Part shown: one piece after another, positions 1 to 7,769 of the stretch
How the letters are laid out: each line of letters opens with the position of its first letter
How positions within the stretch are numbered: the first letter of the stretch is position 1
From: Cytophagia bacterium
Lineage (GTDB): Bacteria; Bacteroidota; Bacteroidia; Cytophagales; Cyclobacteriaceae
Assembly (NCBI GenBank): GCA_013373005.1
Contig: JABXIP010000316.1
Coordinates: 1-16,342, forward strand
Length of the DNA stretch: 16,342 bases
Reading direction: 5' to 3'
The notes under the pieces: model-generated
Seen by the model: the letters and a program-made list of their open reading frames with translations, nothing else
What the model was told of the DNA's origin: nothing
Databases searched by the model: none
Translations under genes and position numbers: made by a program

Positions 1-2
1 AC

Positions 3-1646
3 TGGCTTAGCGCCATTTTCACCATTGCCATTCTGTTGGTCGCATTTGGCGTGATGAGTGTTCAGGATACCAATCCGAAAAGCGAGAAGAAAAATGAGGC
101 TTTTCCATCTTCAGTGAACATCGATTTGAACTCACGGAATGATTCAATTTTGGTTAACATTCGAAACGGATCTTTGGAATTTGATATTGATCCTCAGCCT
201 CAAGACAACGACAGTTCAGCTGTTTCCAAGGCTATTTTGGAATTCGTTTCTTCTCCAGAGTCAATAAAAGTTGGCCTAAACTCATCGGGAGAAGTGACTT
301 CTATTGCCAAAAATGGCTCTTCTCTCAATGGACATGAACTTACAGTCTATAAAAAAGCCTATGCCCGACTCAGCTCTTTTTCTCAAAAATCTAATCCTTC
401 CAATGGTGAACTGGAGGAACTTAGAGAACAACTCAAAGCAAGAGAAGAGGAAATTGCGAGAAGACAGAAAAACGCCACCCAAATTTTTCTAGACAACAAT
501 GGAAAAATAGATTCAGTATTGGTTAATGGAAGGCTTGTCGAAGGCGAAGAAAAGGAAAGATATGTTAAAGAATTTGAGCAAAGCAGGGTTTATAGCTCTT
601 ACAATGATCAACTGCAAGCACTCGAAATGCAATATCATCAAGTAAGTAGCCAGGTGGAGCAATTGCTTAACTCTCAAAAACACTTAGACCAAAATAAGAT
701 CCGACAAATTAAGGAATATGAGAATAGAATGGCGGTTTTAGACCACCAGATACAGCAGGTTAAAAAAGCAACACAATATAACCGGCAAATAGAACAAGAA
801 TTAATAAAGAGGGACCTTGAGAAGCAATATCTCAGACTTCAGGATTCACTTAAAAAAGTGGCCTACCCCGGTAACACAATGGATTCTTCCGAAGTGGCTT
901 GGATAAACAAATATCAGGCACTACTGAAACCTATAGAAGAACGTCTAATGGAACTCAACTCTTCTATAATGCCAGACAACAAACGTAAAATTGAAGTCTT
1001 AGAGCGTCAACTTAAAGAAATAAAGGCTAAAGTAAATGTTAATGAAGAGTTTGTAAATATTGCTGTTCCAAAAGGAGGGGATCAGAGGCTTGAATTTGCC
1101 AAGATATTCCTTGTAGATAAAATTCACCCAAATACCTTAATCGAGATGGACGGAGAGTTTCATCCTTCAATGAAGTTCGCAGACTTAACGAAAGAAGATA
1201 TTCTGTCGATCGAAAGCATAGACATAATAAGCGGAAGTGAGAAGTTGAAACAGGGTGCAGGAGACCTAATCGAGGGAAAATCCCAAATAATGAGACTTAA
1301 CAAGACCCCACTTAGACGAAACGTTACAAGCGATCAACTGTTAAAAAGACTGAACGAGAGGTTATCTACTAAGGAAGAATGTCTTGAGGTTCCTCTTCTT
1401 GAAGGGGAAGATAACTCATCTCTTGTGCAAATGATGTTTAGGGGCTTTGATGGAACATCTAATCAGAAACTTATAATGATTGATGATACCATAAGAGAAG
1501 AACAGAATTTCAAAGATATCAATGACATTGACATTAGCCGAATTGAAAAGATCCAAATCATTAAAGGTCGGAAAATGGAAGAATTTGTTCCTAAGAGAAA
1601 GCTCAAAGGAATTGAGCGCATAATCAAGGTCATTTATAAGAAGTAA
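3..1646 (+). CDS. C-terminal part of a membrane protein, probably M56/BlaR1-like, with coiled-coil periplasmic region (5' end outside window)
   Basis: The reading frame is open from the first complete codon at base 3, so the gene begins upstream; the TTG at 36 lies inside a hydrophobic helix and is not a credible start. The visible part opens with one transmembrane helix (bases about 3-65, WLSAIFTIAILLVAFGVMSV). A polar region follows with long heptad-like Glu/Lys/Gln-rich segments (about 400-480, 600-860 and 930-1040) that should form coiled coils. Two segments, about 1090-1250 and 1465-1590, have the pattern of a short strand, a 'MDG' or 'IDD' turn, an acidic stretch, then 'DI..IE.I.II.G'. 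This resembles the 'IDGK...I..I.VLKG' modules in the tails of many Bacteroidota M56 (BlaR1/MecR1) peptidases. That family is my best guess; the zinc-peptidase part would lie outside the window, so no catalytic residue can be checked. A terminator follows the stop codon. Confidence 0.6.
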   Translation, partial: WLSAIFTIAILLVAFGVMSVQDTNPKSEKKNEAFPSSVNIDLNSRNDSILVNIRNGSLEFDIDPQPQDNDSSAVSKAILEFVSSPESIKVGLNSSGEVTSIAKNGSSLNGHELTVYKKAYARLSSFSQKSNPSNGELEELREQLKAREEEIARRQKNATQIFLDNNGKIDSVLVNGRLVEGEEKERYVKEFEQSRVYSSYNDQLQALEMQYHQVSSQVEQLLNSQKHLDQNKIRQIKEYENRMAVLDHQIQQVKKATQYNRQIEQELIKRDLEKQYLRLQDSLKKVAYPGNTMDSSEVAWINKYQALLKPIEERLMELNSSIMPDNKRKIEVLERQLKEIKAKVNVNEEFVNIAVPKGGDQRLEFAKIFLVDKIHPNTLIEMDGEFHPSMKFADLTKEDILSIESIDIISGSEKLKQGAGDLIEGKSQIMRLNKTPLRRNVTSDQLLKRLNERLSTKEECLEVPLLEGEDNSSLVQMMFRGFDGTSNQKLIMIDDTIREEQNFKDINDIDISRIEKIQIIKGRKMEEFVPKRKLKGIERIIKVIYKK

Positions 1647-1649
1647 TTC

Positions 1650-1675
1650 AAAGTCGCCCTGTGCGGCTTTTTTTT
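1650..1675 (+). terminator. Rho-independent terminator
   Basis: Eight base pairs (AAAGTCGC with GCGGCTTT, one G-U pair) close a 5-nt loop CCTGT, and the transcript continues into further U residues through 1675. It lies 4 bases after the stop codon at 1646, so it should end the upstream membrane protein transcript before the DUF1080 gene. Confidence 0.85.
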
Positions 1676-1745
1676 ATACCCCTTCTCCACCCTAACCATA
1701 TTTAACTGTCTTGTATTGCCCTGATTTTCTATATTGATGAAGAAG

Positions 1746-1773
1746 TTGCCTTCAACCGGCAAATTTACTTTTC
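1746..1773 (+). promoter_or_regulatory. Candidate Bacteroidota-type promoter for the DUF1080 gene
   Basis: TTG at 1746-1748 and TACTTTTC at 1766-1773 are separated by 17 bp. This fits the TTG / TAnnTTTG layout of Bacteroidota housekeeping promoters except for the last base of the -7 box. The ATG lies 12 bases downstream and a terminator lies upstream, so a promoter is needed in this gap. No -33 element better than the bare TTG is visible. Confidence 0.4.
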
Positions 1774-1785
1774 AACAATACACCT

Positions 1786-3156
1786 ATGAAAAATCTTCGG
1801 CACGGGGTTCTGCTATTGACCCTCATACTTTTTTCACAAACCTCCTTTGCTCAGGAATGGCAAAACCTCATTGGCAACAATCTCAACGATTGGGAAAAAC
1901 TTGGCGGTAACGGAACCTATAGAATCGAGAATGGAACCATCATCGGCACCACTCAGAAGAATACGCCCAACACCTTTCTGGTCACTAAAAAGGAATACAG
2001 CGACTTCATTCTAGAATTCGAAATATTTGTAGATCCTGCCATCAACTCAGGCGTTCAAATCAGAAGTCATAGCATCCCATCTTACCAAAATGGCCGTGTC
2101 CATGGCTATCAGGTAGAAGTAGACCCAAGCCCTCGGGCCTTTACCGGTGGCTTGTACGATGAGGCCAGAAGGCTGTGGCTTTATCCGCTTTCGCTGAATC
2201 CTAAATCGCATGCTGCCTTTCAAAATGGGGTATGGAACAAGGTTAGGGTTGAAGCAATTGGATCGAGCATCAGAACCTGGGTAAACGGGATTCAGTGTAC
2301 AGATTTGGTAGATGATTTAACAGCCAGTGGATTCATAGGCCTGCAGGTTCACAGTGTGGGCGACCAGGATGTGAACAAGGAAATCAAATGGAGAAATATC
2401 CGAATTCTCACCCAGCAGCCAGAAATGTATCGACTGGAAACGGACCCAATCGTTCCTGAAGTAAGCTTTTTGGTGAATCAGCTTTCAGAGAGAGAAAAGC
2501 GCGAAGGCTGGAGATTACTTTGGGATGGAAAAACGTCTAATGGTTGGCGCGGTGCCAAGCTGGATGGCTTCCCTGAAAAAGGCTGGGAAATGAAAGATGG
2601 CGTGTTGACAGTTCTTCAAACCGATGGCGGTGAGGCAACAGGTCCGGGAGATATCATAACCGAAGAGCAGTTTGCCAACTTTGAGCTCCAGCTTCAGTTT
2701 AAGATTACTGAAGGGGCCAATAGTGGCATCAAATACTTCGTAGACCCGGAACTTAACAAAGCTACGGGCTCAGCCATTGGCGCAGAATTTCAAATTCTAG
2801 ACGACCGTAATCACCCCGATGCCAAAATGGGAGTAAATGGGAATAGAACGGTAGGATCTCTTTATGATTTGATTGCCGCAGAGAATTTATCGATTCCCGG
2901 AAGACCCAAGCAGTTTAAAGGAGTTAATGCCTGGAATGAAGCGCGTATAGTTTCTAAAAATGGCAAAGTAGAACACTGGCTAAATGGAGAAAAAGTAATT
3001 GAATATGATCGATTCTCACAGATGTTCAGGGCCCTGGTAGCCTACAGCAAGTATAAAGGCTATGAAAATTTCGGCCAATGGCCTAAAGGTCATATCCTGC
3101 TGCAAGATCACGGTAATACTGTCCATTTCAGAAGCATCAAAATCCGAGAATTTTAA
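1786..3156 (+). CDS. Secreted protein with two DUF1080 (3-keto-glycoside hydrolase-type) domains
   Basis: The 456-residue protein starts with a clear signal peptide (basic MKNLRHG, hydrophobic core, cleavage near FAQ/E at residue 23). Two copies of the DUF1080 fold follow, about residues 24-209 and 240-455. Each begins with a Trp-rich opening (WQNLIGNNLNDWEKL; WRLLWDGKTSNGWRGAKL) and a 'W..EDGVL'-like strand, followed by the 'F.NFEL..EF.I..G.NSGI..' core; both copies keep an NSG(V/I) motif. DUF1080 proteins have a concanavalin-like jelly roll, and some act on 3-keto-disaccharides or other glycosides, so a periplasmic or surface role in glycan processing is likely. The substrate cannot be read from sequence. 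The gene has its own candidate promoter and lies 34 bases before the epimerase gene. Confidence 0.9.
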   Translation: MKNLRHGVLLLTLILFSQTSFAQEWQNLIGNNLNDWEKLGGNGTYRIENGTIIGTTQKNTPNTFLVTKKEYSDFILEFEIFVDPAINSGVQIRSHSIPSYQNGRVHGYQVEVDPSPRAFTGGLYDEARRLWLYPLSLNPKSHAAFQNGVWNKVRVEAIGSSIRTWVNGIQCTDLVDDLTASGFIGLQVHSVGDQDVNKEIKWRNIRILTQQPEMYRLETDPIVPEVSFLVNQLSEREKREGWRLLWDGKTSNGWRGAKLDGFPEKGWEMKDGVLTVLQTDGGEATGPGDIITEEQFANFELQLQFKITEGANSGIKYFVDPELNKATGSAIGAEFQILDDRNHPDAKMGVNGNRTVGSLYDLIAAENLSIPGRPKQFKGVNAWNEARIVSKNGKVEHWLNGEKVIEYDRFSQMFRALVAYSKYKGYENFGQWPKGHILLQDHGNTVHFRSIKIREF

Positions 3157-3190
3157 ATAACAATTCCATACATTATCTACTTTTAAGTCT

Positions 3191-4105
3191 ATGGGCAAAA
3201 AAGTATTGATTACAGGAGGAACTGGCCTTGTTGGTACTCATCTAATACCAATGTTGAAAGCAAAAGGCCATGAAGTTGTGGTGCTCAGCAGATCTAAAGA
3301 CGCCTCTAAACCTTACCCCATTTTTGAATGGGATTATAAGAAAGAATACATAGAGGCTGGCGCCTTCAAAGGGGTTGATACGGTAATACATTTGGCCGGA
3401 GCTAGTGTAGCAGAAAAGCGATGGACCTCAGAGCGCAAAGACGAAATCTACAACAGCCGAACCAAGACATCCTTCTTGCTTTACAAAACCTTGAAAGAGG
3501 TGCCGAATGAAGTAAAAACCTTTATTTCGGCTTCAGCCATTGGCTATTATGGTTTGGATACAGGAAATATTAATTTGAAGGAAACAGCACCTGTTGGAAA
3601 CGACTTTCTGGCCCATGTGGTAGACGCCTGGGAAACGTCAACCTCCAAAGTCACGGAACTAGATATTAGATTGGTTCAATTGAGAATTGGAGTGGTTTTA
3701 GCCAAAGAAGGCGGAGCATTGGTAGAACTTTTAAAACCACCCGTAGCTGCTCCTCTGGGCAAAGGCAGCCAGTATATGAGCTGGATTCATATCGATGATC
3801 TCTGCAAAATGTTTGTTCATGCACTTGAAAATGAACAAATGCTTGGACCCTATAATGCTGCAGCACCAAGGCCAATGACCAACAAAGAACTCACCCGAGA
3901 AGCCGCTAAGGCCATGGGCAAAACCTTTATTCCAATACCTGTTCCCGGCCTTATTTTAAAAATTATGTTAGGTGAAATGGCTAAAATGGTGATTGGAGGC
4001 AACCGGGTGAGTTGTGAGAAAATAATGGAGACCGGATTTCAATTCGATTACCCAAAACTGGCAGATGCACTTAACGATTTAAAGTCACAGCGCTTAGTTC
4101 GCTAA
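3191..4105 (+). CDS. TIGR01777-family NAD(P)-dependent epimerase-like protein (YfcH type) with DUF1731 C-terminus
   Basis: The 304-residue protein begins with a Rossmann dinucleotide-binding motif, GGTGLVG at residues 9-15. It then shows VIHLAGASVAEKRWT (65-79), the segment SASAIGYYG (113-121), and DIRLVQLRIGVVL (158-170). The SWIHIDDL motif (197-204) and the C-terminal PVPGLILKIMLGEMAKM segment (about 250-266) are typical of the TIGR01777/YfcH family and its DUF1731 tail. The length is normal. These proteins belong to the extended short-chain dehydrogenase superfamily, are cytoplasmic, and mostly have no known substrate; related proteins affect cell division or plastid development in other organisms. 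The gene follows the DUF1080 gene by 34 bases with no terminator, so co-transcription is possible. Confidence 0.93.
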   Translation: MGKKVLITGGTGLVGTHLIPMLKAKGHEVVVLSRSKDASKPYPIFEWDYKKEYIEAGAFKGVDTVIHLAGASVAEKRWTSERKDEIYNSRTKTSFLLYKTLKEVPNEVKTFISASAIGYYGLDTGNINLKETAPVGNDFLAHVVDAWETSTSKVTELDIRLVQLRIGVVLAKEGGALVELLKPPVAAPLGKGSQYMSWIHIDDLCKMFVHALENEQMLGPYNAAAPRPMTNKELTREAAKAMGKTFIPIPVPGLILKIMLGEMAKMVIGGNRVSCEKIMETGFQFDYPKLADALNDLKSQRLVR

Positions 4106-4195
4106 CCCTACGTTCATCGAAACTTAAAAGAACTTTGACCGGTAGAGTTCGTTTACAGAAAGGTTTTCACCTATGTTTAACACAAATTGATCAGT

Positions 4196-4900
4196 ATGAG
4201 CACCGAAGATAAAATCAAACAAGCTTTTAGAGACCGCGACTGGAACGAAATCAAAACCCACGATTCATGGGTGATTTTTAAAGTGATGGCAGAAATGGTA
4301 GAAGGCTTTGAAAAGCTTGCCAAAATAGGCCCATGTGTTTCCATTTTTGGTTCGGCCAGAACAAAACCAGGATCAGAGTACTATACAATGGCCGAAGAAA
4401 TTGCAGCCAAGCTGGTGCGCCATGGTTATGGCGTGGTTACCGGAGGTGGACCAGGAATTATGGAAGCCGGAAACAAGGGAGCCAAAAGTGAGAATGGAAA
4501 ATCTGTTGGTTTGAATATTGAGCTTCCGCACGAGCAAGGCAACAATATCTATATAGATCCAGATAAGCTTATTTCCTTCGATTACTTCTTCGTGAGAAAG
4601 GTAATGTTCGTGAAATACTCGCAAGGCTTTGTGGTTATGCCCGGTGGTTTTGGCACACTCGATGAAATGTTTGAAGCAATTACACTTATTCAAACCAATA
4701 AAATTGGGAGGTTTCCAATTGTGCTGGTTGGAGAAAAATTCTGGGGCGGACTGATAGAATGGATCAAAGACACCATGCTCGCTGCCGGAAACATCAGCGA
4801 AAAAGACCTCGACCTTTTCTGCATTGTAGAGAACCCGACAGATGCCGTTCGGGTTATAGATGAGTTCTATTCTAAGTACTTGCTATCTCCGAATTTCTAA
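4196..4900 (+). CDS. LOG-family (TIGR00730) nucleotide 5'-monophosphate phosphoribohydrolase
   Basis: Counted from ATG 4196 the protein has 234 residues. I prefer this start over the in-frame TTG at 4187, which would add only three residues. The LOG fingerprints are clear: SIFGSAR (49-55), GGGPGIMEA (83-91) and PGGFGTLDE (149-157), the last being the conserved catalytic and nucleotide-binding loop. LOG proteins cleave ribose 5-phosphate from nucleotide monophosphates, including cytokinin nucleotides; the bacterial role is usually nucleotide salvage or housecleaning. The protein has no signal peptide and should be cytoplasmic. Its stop codon shares a base with the start of the HAD gene (TAATG), so the two are probably translationally coupled. 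A sequence resembling a -7 box, TATGTTTA at 4172-4179, lies upstream without a convincing -33 partner. Confidence 0.93.
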   Translation: MSTEDKIKQAFRDRDWNEIKTHDSWVIFKVMAEMVEGFEKLAKIGPCVSIFGSARTKPGSEYYTMAEEIAAKLVRHGYGVVTGGGPGIMEAGNKGAKSENGKSVGLNIELPHEQGNNIYIDPDKLISFDYFFVRKVMFVKYSQGFVVMPGGFGTLDEMFEAITLIQTNKIGRFPIVLVGEKFWGGLIEWIKDTMLAAGNISEKDLDLFCIVENPTDAVRVIDEFYSKYLLSPNF

Positions 4901-5556
4901 TGATAAAACATATTCTTTTCGACTGCGATGGTGTTCTCATAGACACGGAAATTGTAGCAGCCGAAGTAGTAACCAACTGGCTCAATTCTGAAGGGGTTGA
5001 CATTGATATTGAAACCTTCATTTCAAACTATACGGGCAAAACTTTTACCGATATACTGAAAATCCTTAAGTCGAAAAGGCAACTGGCTGAAGACATAGAA
5101 ACCGCACAAGCGGTAAAATTTATGGATGCCGAAATTCGAAGAAACATGCGCCCTATTGCAGGTGTGGATCAAATGCTCGCCTCGGTGCCATTTACTTCTA
5201 GCATGGTTTCAAACAGTGCGGCAGACTATGTTTTTGAGGCTATTCAAATGTTGGAAGCCAATCATATCTTCGAAGAACGCGTTTTCTCTGCAGAAATGGT
5301 TCCGAAAGGAAAACCAGATCCGGCAGTCTATCTCTTGGCTTTGGAAACGCTCGGCTTAGACAAAAACGAAGTGATAGTTGTAGAAGATAGCGTTGCTGGA
5401 GTAACCGCTTCAGTTGCAGCAGGCCTTAAAACTCTTGCATTTCTTGGAGGAACTCATGTAAGAGACGGTCATGCTGAAAGGCTTTTGGCACACGGAGCGC
5501 ATGAGGTTATTCACGACCATAACATGCTTTCAATTTATTTTGACAAGCTTACTTAA
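4900..5556 (+). CDS. HAD-superfamily subfamily IA phosphatase (beta-phosphoglucomutase-like)
   Basis: All four HAD motifs are present in 218 residues: DCDGVLIDTE with nucleophile D8 and acid/base D10; motif II VSNS (S104); the KGKPDP lysine (K138 or K136); and motif IV VVEDSVAGV (E162, D163) for Mg2+. The helical C1 cap between residues about 16 and 85 places it in the group that contains beta-phosphoglucomutase and small sugar-phosphate or 6-phosphogluconate phosphatases such as YieH. The exact substrate is unknown. The ATG overlaps the LOG stop codon by one base, so the pair is a coupled unit; a phosphatase next to an enzyme that releases ribose 5-phosphate suggests nucleotide or sugar-phosphate clean-up, which is inference. 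A strong terminator follows. Confidence 0.92.
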   Translation: MIKHILFDCDGVLIDTEIVAAEVVTNWLNSEGVDIDIETFISNYTGKTFTDILKILKSKRQLAEDIETAQAVKFMDAEIRRNMRPIAGVDQMLASVPFTSSMVSNSAADYVFEAIQMLEANHIFEERVFSAEMVPKGKPDPAVYLLALETLGLDKNEVIVVEDSVAGVTASVAAGLKTLAFLGGTHVRDGHAERLLAHGAHEVIHDHNMLSIYFDKLT

Positions 5557-5563
5557 CTTATTT

Positions 5564-5603
5564 AATAAAGACCCGGACTTGTATACAATTCCGGGTCTTT
5601 ATT
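5564..5603. terminator. Bidirectional intrinsic terminator between convergent genes
   Basis: The arms at 5564-5576 (AATAAAGACCCGG) and 5591-5603 (CCGGGTCTTTATT) are perfect complements over 13 bp. The inner bases (ACTTGTATACAATT) can pair further. Each strand ends in a short U-rich arm, so the element can stop the HAD transcript from the left and the TPR-like gene transcript from the right. Confidence 0.9.
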
Positions 5604-5610
5604 TATTGAA

Positions 5611-6528
5611 TCAATTCTTCTTCTGAACTACATCAAAATCATAATTTATTCTCCTTTTTAGATAGTCTTTCAGTGGTTCCAAACCGATTGACTTTCTTCT
5701 TTGGTCTACAAGTTCAGGTGACTGAATTGGGAAGGGAATGAGTTCGCGCTTTTCATTATACTGAAACTGCATTCCAAAAAGCTGAGGTTTTCCATCGTTC
5801 ACTAAAATTCGATCATGAATTTTTGCGTATTCTATACAGCTACCCTCTCCATTTTGGCAAGCCTCTTTTATCATTGATAGATAATCCTTTCGTACCTGAT
5901 CATCGGGGTGATGGTTAATGACCAAAAGAGGAGCATCAGCCGCTAGTTTTCCAACCATCGAATAAGTAGGCCAGCCATGTTTGACTATTAACTCCTCCAT
6001 TTCCATAAAGTTGTTTTTAACAATGAACTCTTCTTTCAAAAAGCTGAGTGGGTAGAACCAATGAGGAACGGATCCCGTTTTTGCAAATTCCTCTTTGGCC
6101 AAATCGATGTAATAATCTAACGATTGGTCTCTCATAATCATCTTCAGCAAAGCCTTAGCATACTCCGGATTTTGAAGTACACCATTTCTCTTTTGATACT
6201 TAACCAGCTGTTGATCCTCTATTTCAGACCATCTTTCACTTCTGGTCAAAGAGTATAAATTAAAGTCGGCCAAAGGCTCCAAATGCTTATTATTAACCAA
6301 GGCAGATTTCAGAAAGTAAAAGGCAGTGTCAACCTGATTCATTAGGGCCAGGGTCGTTGCCAATTGATAGGCGTTTTCTGAGTTACTTGGGTCAGACATA
6401 AAAGCCATACCAAAAGACTTCATAGCATTATCAAGGTCACCTTCCTTTAAATATTTCTCTCCTTCAATTTGGCCGAATAGCATGGCGCTGCAAGCCAATA
6501 ACATTACAGTAATTTTTAGAATTCTCAT
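5611..6528 (-). CDS. Secreted TPR-like protein of unknown function
   Basis: The 305-residue protein has an N-terminal signal (MRILKITVMLLACSAMLFGQ). The LLAC segment gives an imperfect lipobox, so either a lipoprotein at C13 or cleavage after FG at about residue 19 is possible. Residues about 22-80 form two helical repeats of TPR type: EGEKYLKEGDLDNAMKSFGMAF, then the pattern NAYQLATTLALMNQVDTAFYFL. The remaining helical region (about 95-260) and the charged C-terminus match no family I recognise. It probably acts in the periplasm or at the membrane as a binding or scaffold protein. It stands alone, converging on the HAD gene across a shared terminator and divergent from the LytS gene over 199 bases. 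Confidence 0.8.
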   Translation of the reverse strand: MRILKITVMLLACSAMLFGQIEGEKYLKEGDLDNAMKSFGMAFMSDPSNSENAYQLATTLALMNQVDTAFYFLKSALVNNKHLEPLADFNLYSLTRSERWSEIEDQQLVKYQKRNGVLQNPEYAKALLKMIMRDQSLDYYIDLAKEEFAKTGSVPHWFYPLSFLKEEFIVKNNFMEMEELIVKHGWPTYSMVGKLAADAPLLVINHHPDDQVRKDYLSMIKEACQNGEGSCIEYAKIHDRILVNDGKPQLFGMQFQYNEKRELIPFPIQSPELVDQRRKSIGLEPLKDYLKRRINYDFDVVQKKN

Positions 6529-6630
6529 TTTTCAATACGTTTGAGACACCAAATTATCGGGGGCTTCAGGAAGTAGTCTATGACTGTAAGGAAAGAACAG
6601 CTTAAGCTTAGGATTCGCTTAACTCATTAT

Positions 6631-6655
6631 CTAACCAAGTCAAAAACCTAACCAA
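6631..6655. promoter_or_regulatory. Direct repeat upstream of the LytS/LytTR pair, possible regulator site
   Basis: CTAACCAA occurs twice, at 6631-6638 and 6648-6655, with a 17-bp period. On the - strand each copy reads TTGGTTAG and contains the GTTAG core that partly fits the LytTR consensus of paired direct repeats, although the usual period is nearer 21-22 bp. The repeat lies 73 bases before the kinase ATG in the 199-bp divergent gap. That gap also holds a small hairpin, TTAAGC/GCTTAA at 6602-6622. Binding by the adjacent regulator is inference. Confidence 0.3.
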
Positions 6656-6727
6656 ACCTGTAGAAAAGGGTCCTTACTAGATGTTTTCCTGCTTTATGAA
6701 CACCTTGCACAATTCACAATAATCAAG

Positions 6728-7768
6728 ATGAAAATCTCCTCCTACATAAAATCCCTTTTAGCTGGCCTTGGCCTATGGTTATTCTTTGGGTTGATCCTTA
6801 TGTATGGGTCTAACAACAGCAACTACACAATTATTTTCTCAGCTTTTCTCGCTTGCATTTCCGTCTGTGGTTCTTTGGTAGTAAAGCATTGGCTAATGCC
6901 TGTATTGGTTGAAGAGCAGAACTCATTTAGGTTTCTAACAAGGTCTATATCAATTATTCTAGTGGTTTCAATACTCATCCTAGCTTTTAATATTCTCTGT
7001 ATTGGCTTTCTACCGGGATTAAATGTGAAATCCATGCCCTTGTTCTCCAGAAGCTTTTATACAATCCTCTTTCTTGAAATAATCATTCTGTCATTTTCGG
7101 CCTTTATAGAGATGAGAGAACATCAATTAAAATCGCTGAGGGAGAACTATGAGCTTAAACAGATTGCACTTGAAAAAGAAGTTGAATCCAAAAATCAAGA
7201 GTTGAACCTCCTCAAATCTCAAATACAACCACATTTTCTATTCAATTCATTGAACACAATCTATGGCCAGGCATTGAAAAAATCTGATGCCACCGCAAGC
7301 ACGATTCTTGAACTTTCGGAATTACTCGACTACATTCTCTATTGTACTCAAAAAGAAAGTGTCGCTCTTGAAACAGAAGTGAAACAAATTGAGCGACTAA
7401 TTCAGCTTGAAAAAATTAGGTTTAATGATACGCTGGAAGTGAGCTTTGATTATCCCGAAACAGCTGATTCAAATATTTCTGTTCCACCAATGTTGTTTCT
7501 TCCTTTTGTTGAAAATGCCTTTAAACATGGAAAGCAAGAAAAGAACAAGCTGAAGTGCTCATTCTCTCTTCGTTTAGAAAATGGGGCTATTTGTTTCCGT
7601 TCAAAAAACAGAAGTGGAGAGGCGCAAGAAAGTGATTCAGGAATAGGATTAAAGAACATTAGGAGAAGGCTGGACCTACTTTATGGCCAAAACTATTCCT
7701 TAAATTTAGGCTATGCAGAGGGCTATTATCTGGCAGAGCTGGTAATTCCTAAAACTAGAGTAGTTTAA
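6728..7768 (+). CDS. LytS/YehU-type sensor histidine kinase
   Basis: The 346-residue protein has four predicted transmembrane helices (about residues 7-26, 34-54, 71-94 and 109-128). A short coiled coil (about 129-163) leads to the His_kinase (PF06580) domain. The phospho-acceptor motif is SQIQPHFLFNSLN with H169. The ATP-binding N-box is PFVENAFKHG (N263) and the G-box is DSGIGLKN (303-310), followed by IRRRLDLLYG. There is no large extracellular sensor domain, so the signal is probably sensed within the membrane or by a partner. One base separates its stop codon from the ATG of the LytTR regulator, its evident partner. This membrane layout is common in Bacteroidota LytS-like kinases. Confidence 0.95.
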   Translation: MKISSYIKSLLAGLGLWLFFGLILMYGSNNSNYTIIFSAFLACISVCGSLVVKHWLMPVLVEEQNSFRFLTRSISIILVVSILILAFNILCIGFLPGLNVKSMPLFSRSFYTILFLEIIILSFSAFIEMREHQLKSLRENYELKQIALEKEVESKNQELNLLKSQIQPHFLFNSLNTIYGQALKKSDATASTILELSELLDYILYCTQKESVALETEVKQIERLIQLEKIRFNDTLEVSFDYPETADSNISVPPMLFLPFVENAFKHGKQEKNKLKCSFSLRLENGAICFRSKNRSGEAQESDSGIGLKNIRRRLDLLYGQNYSLNLGYAEGYYLAELVIPKTRVV

Positions 7769-7769
7769 A

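Noticed and set aside
4187..4195. TTG start giving a LOG protein three residues longer
   Set aside because: ATG at 4196 is only nine bases downstream and is the more usual start; the extra residues (start codon, Ile, Ser) are not part of the conserved fold.
4373..4693. Open frame of 106 codons on the - strand inside the LOG gene
   Set aside because: It lies fully antisense to a well-supported LOG gene with conserved motifs, and its protein has Cys/His-rich composition unlike a real domain.
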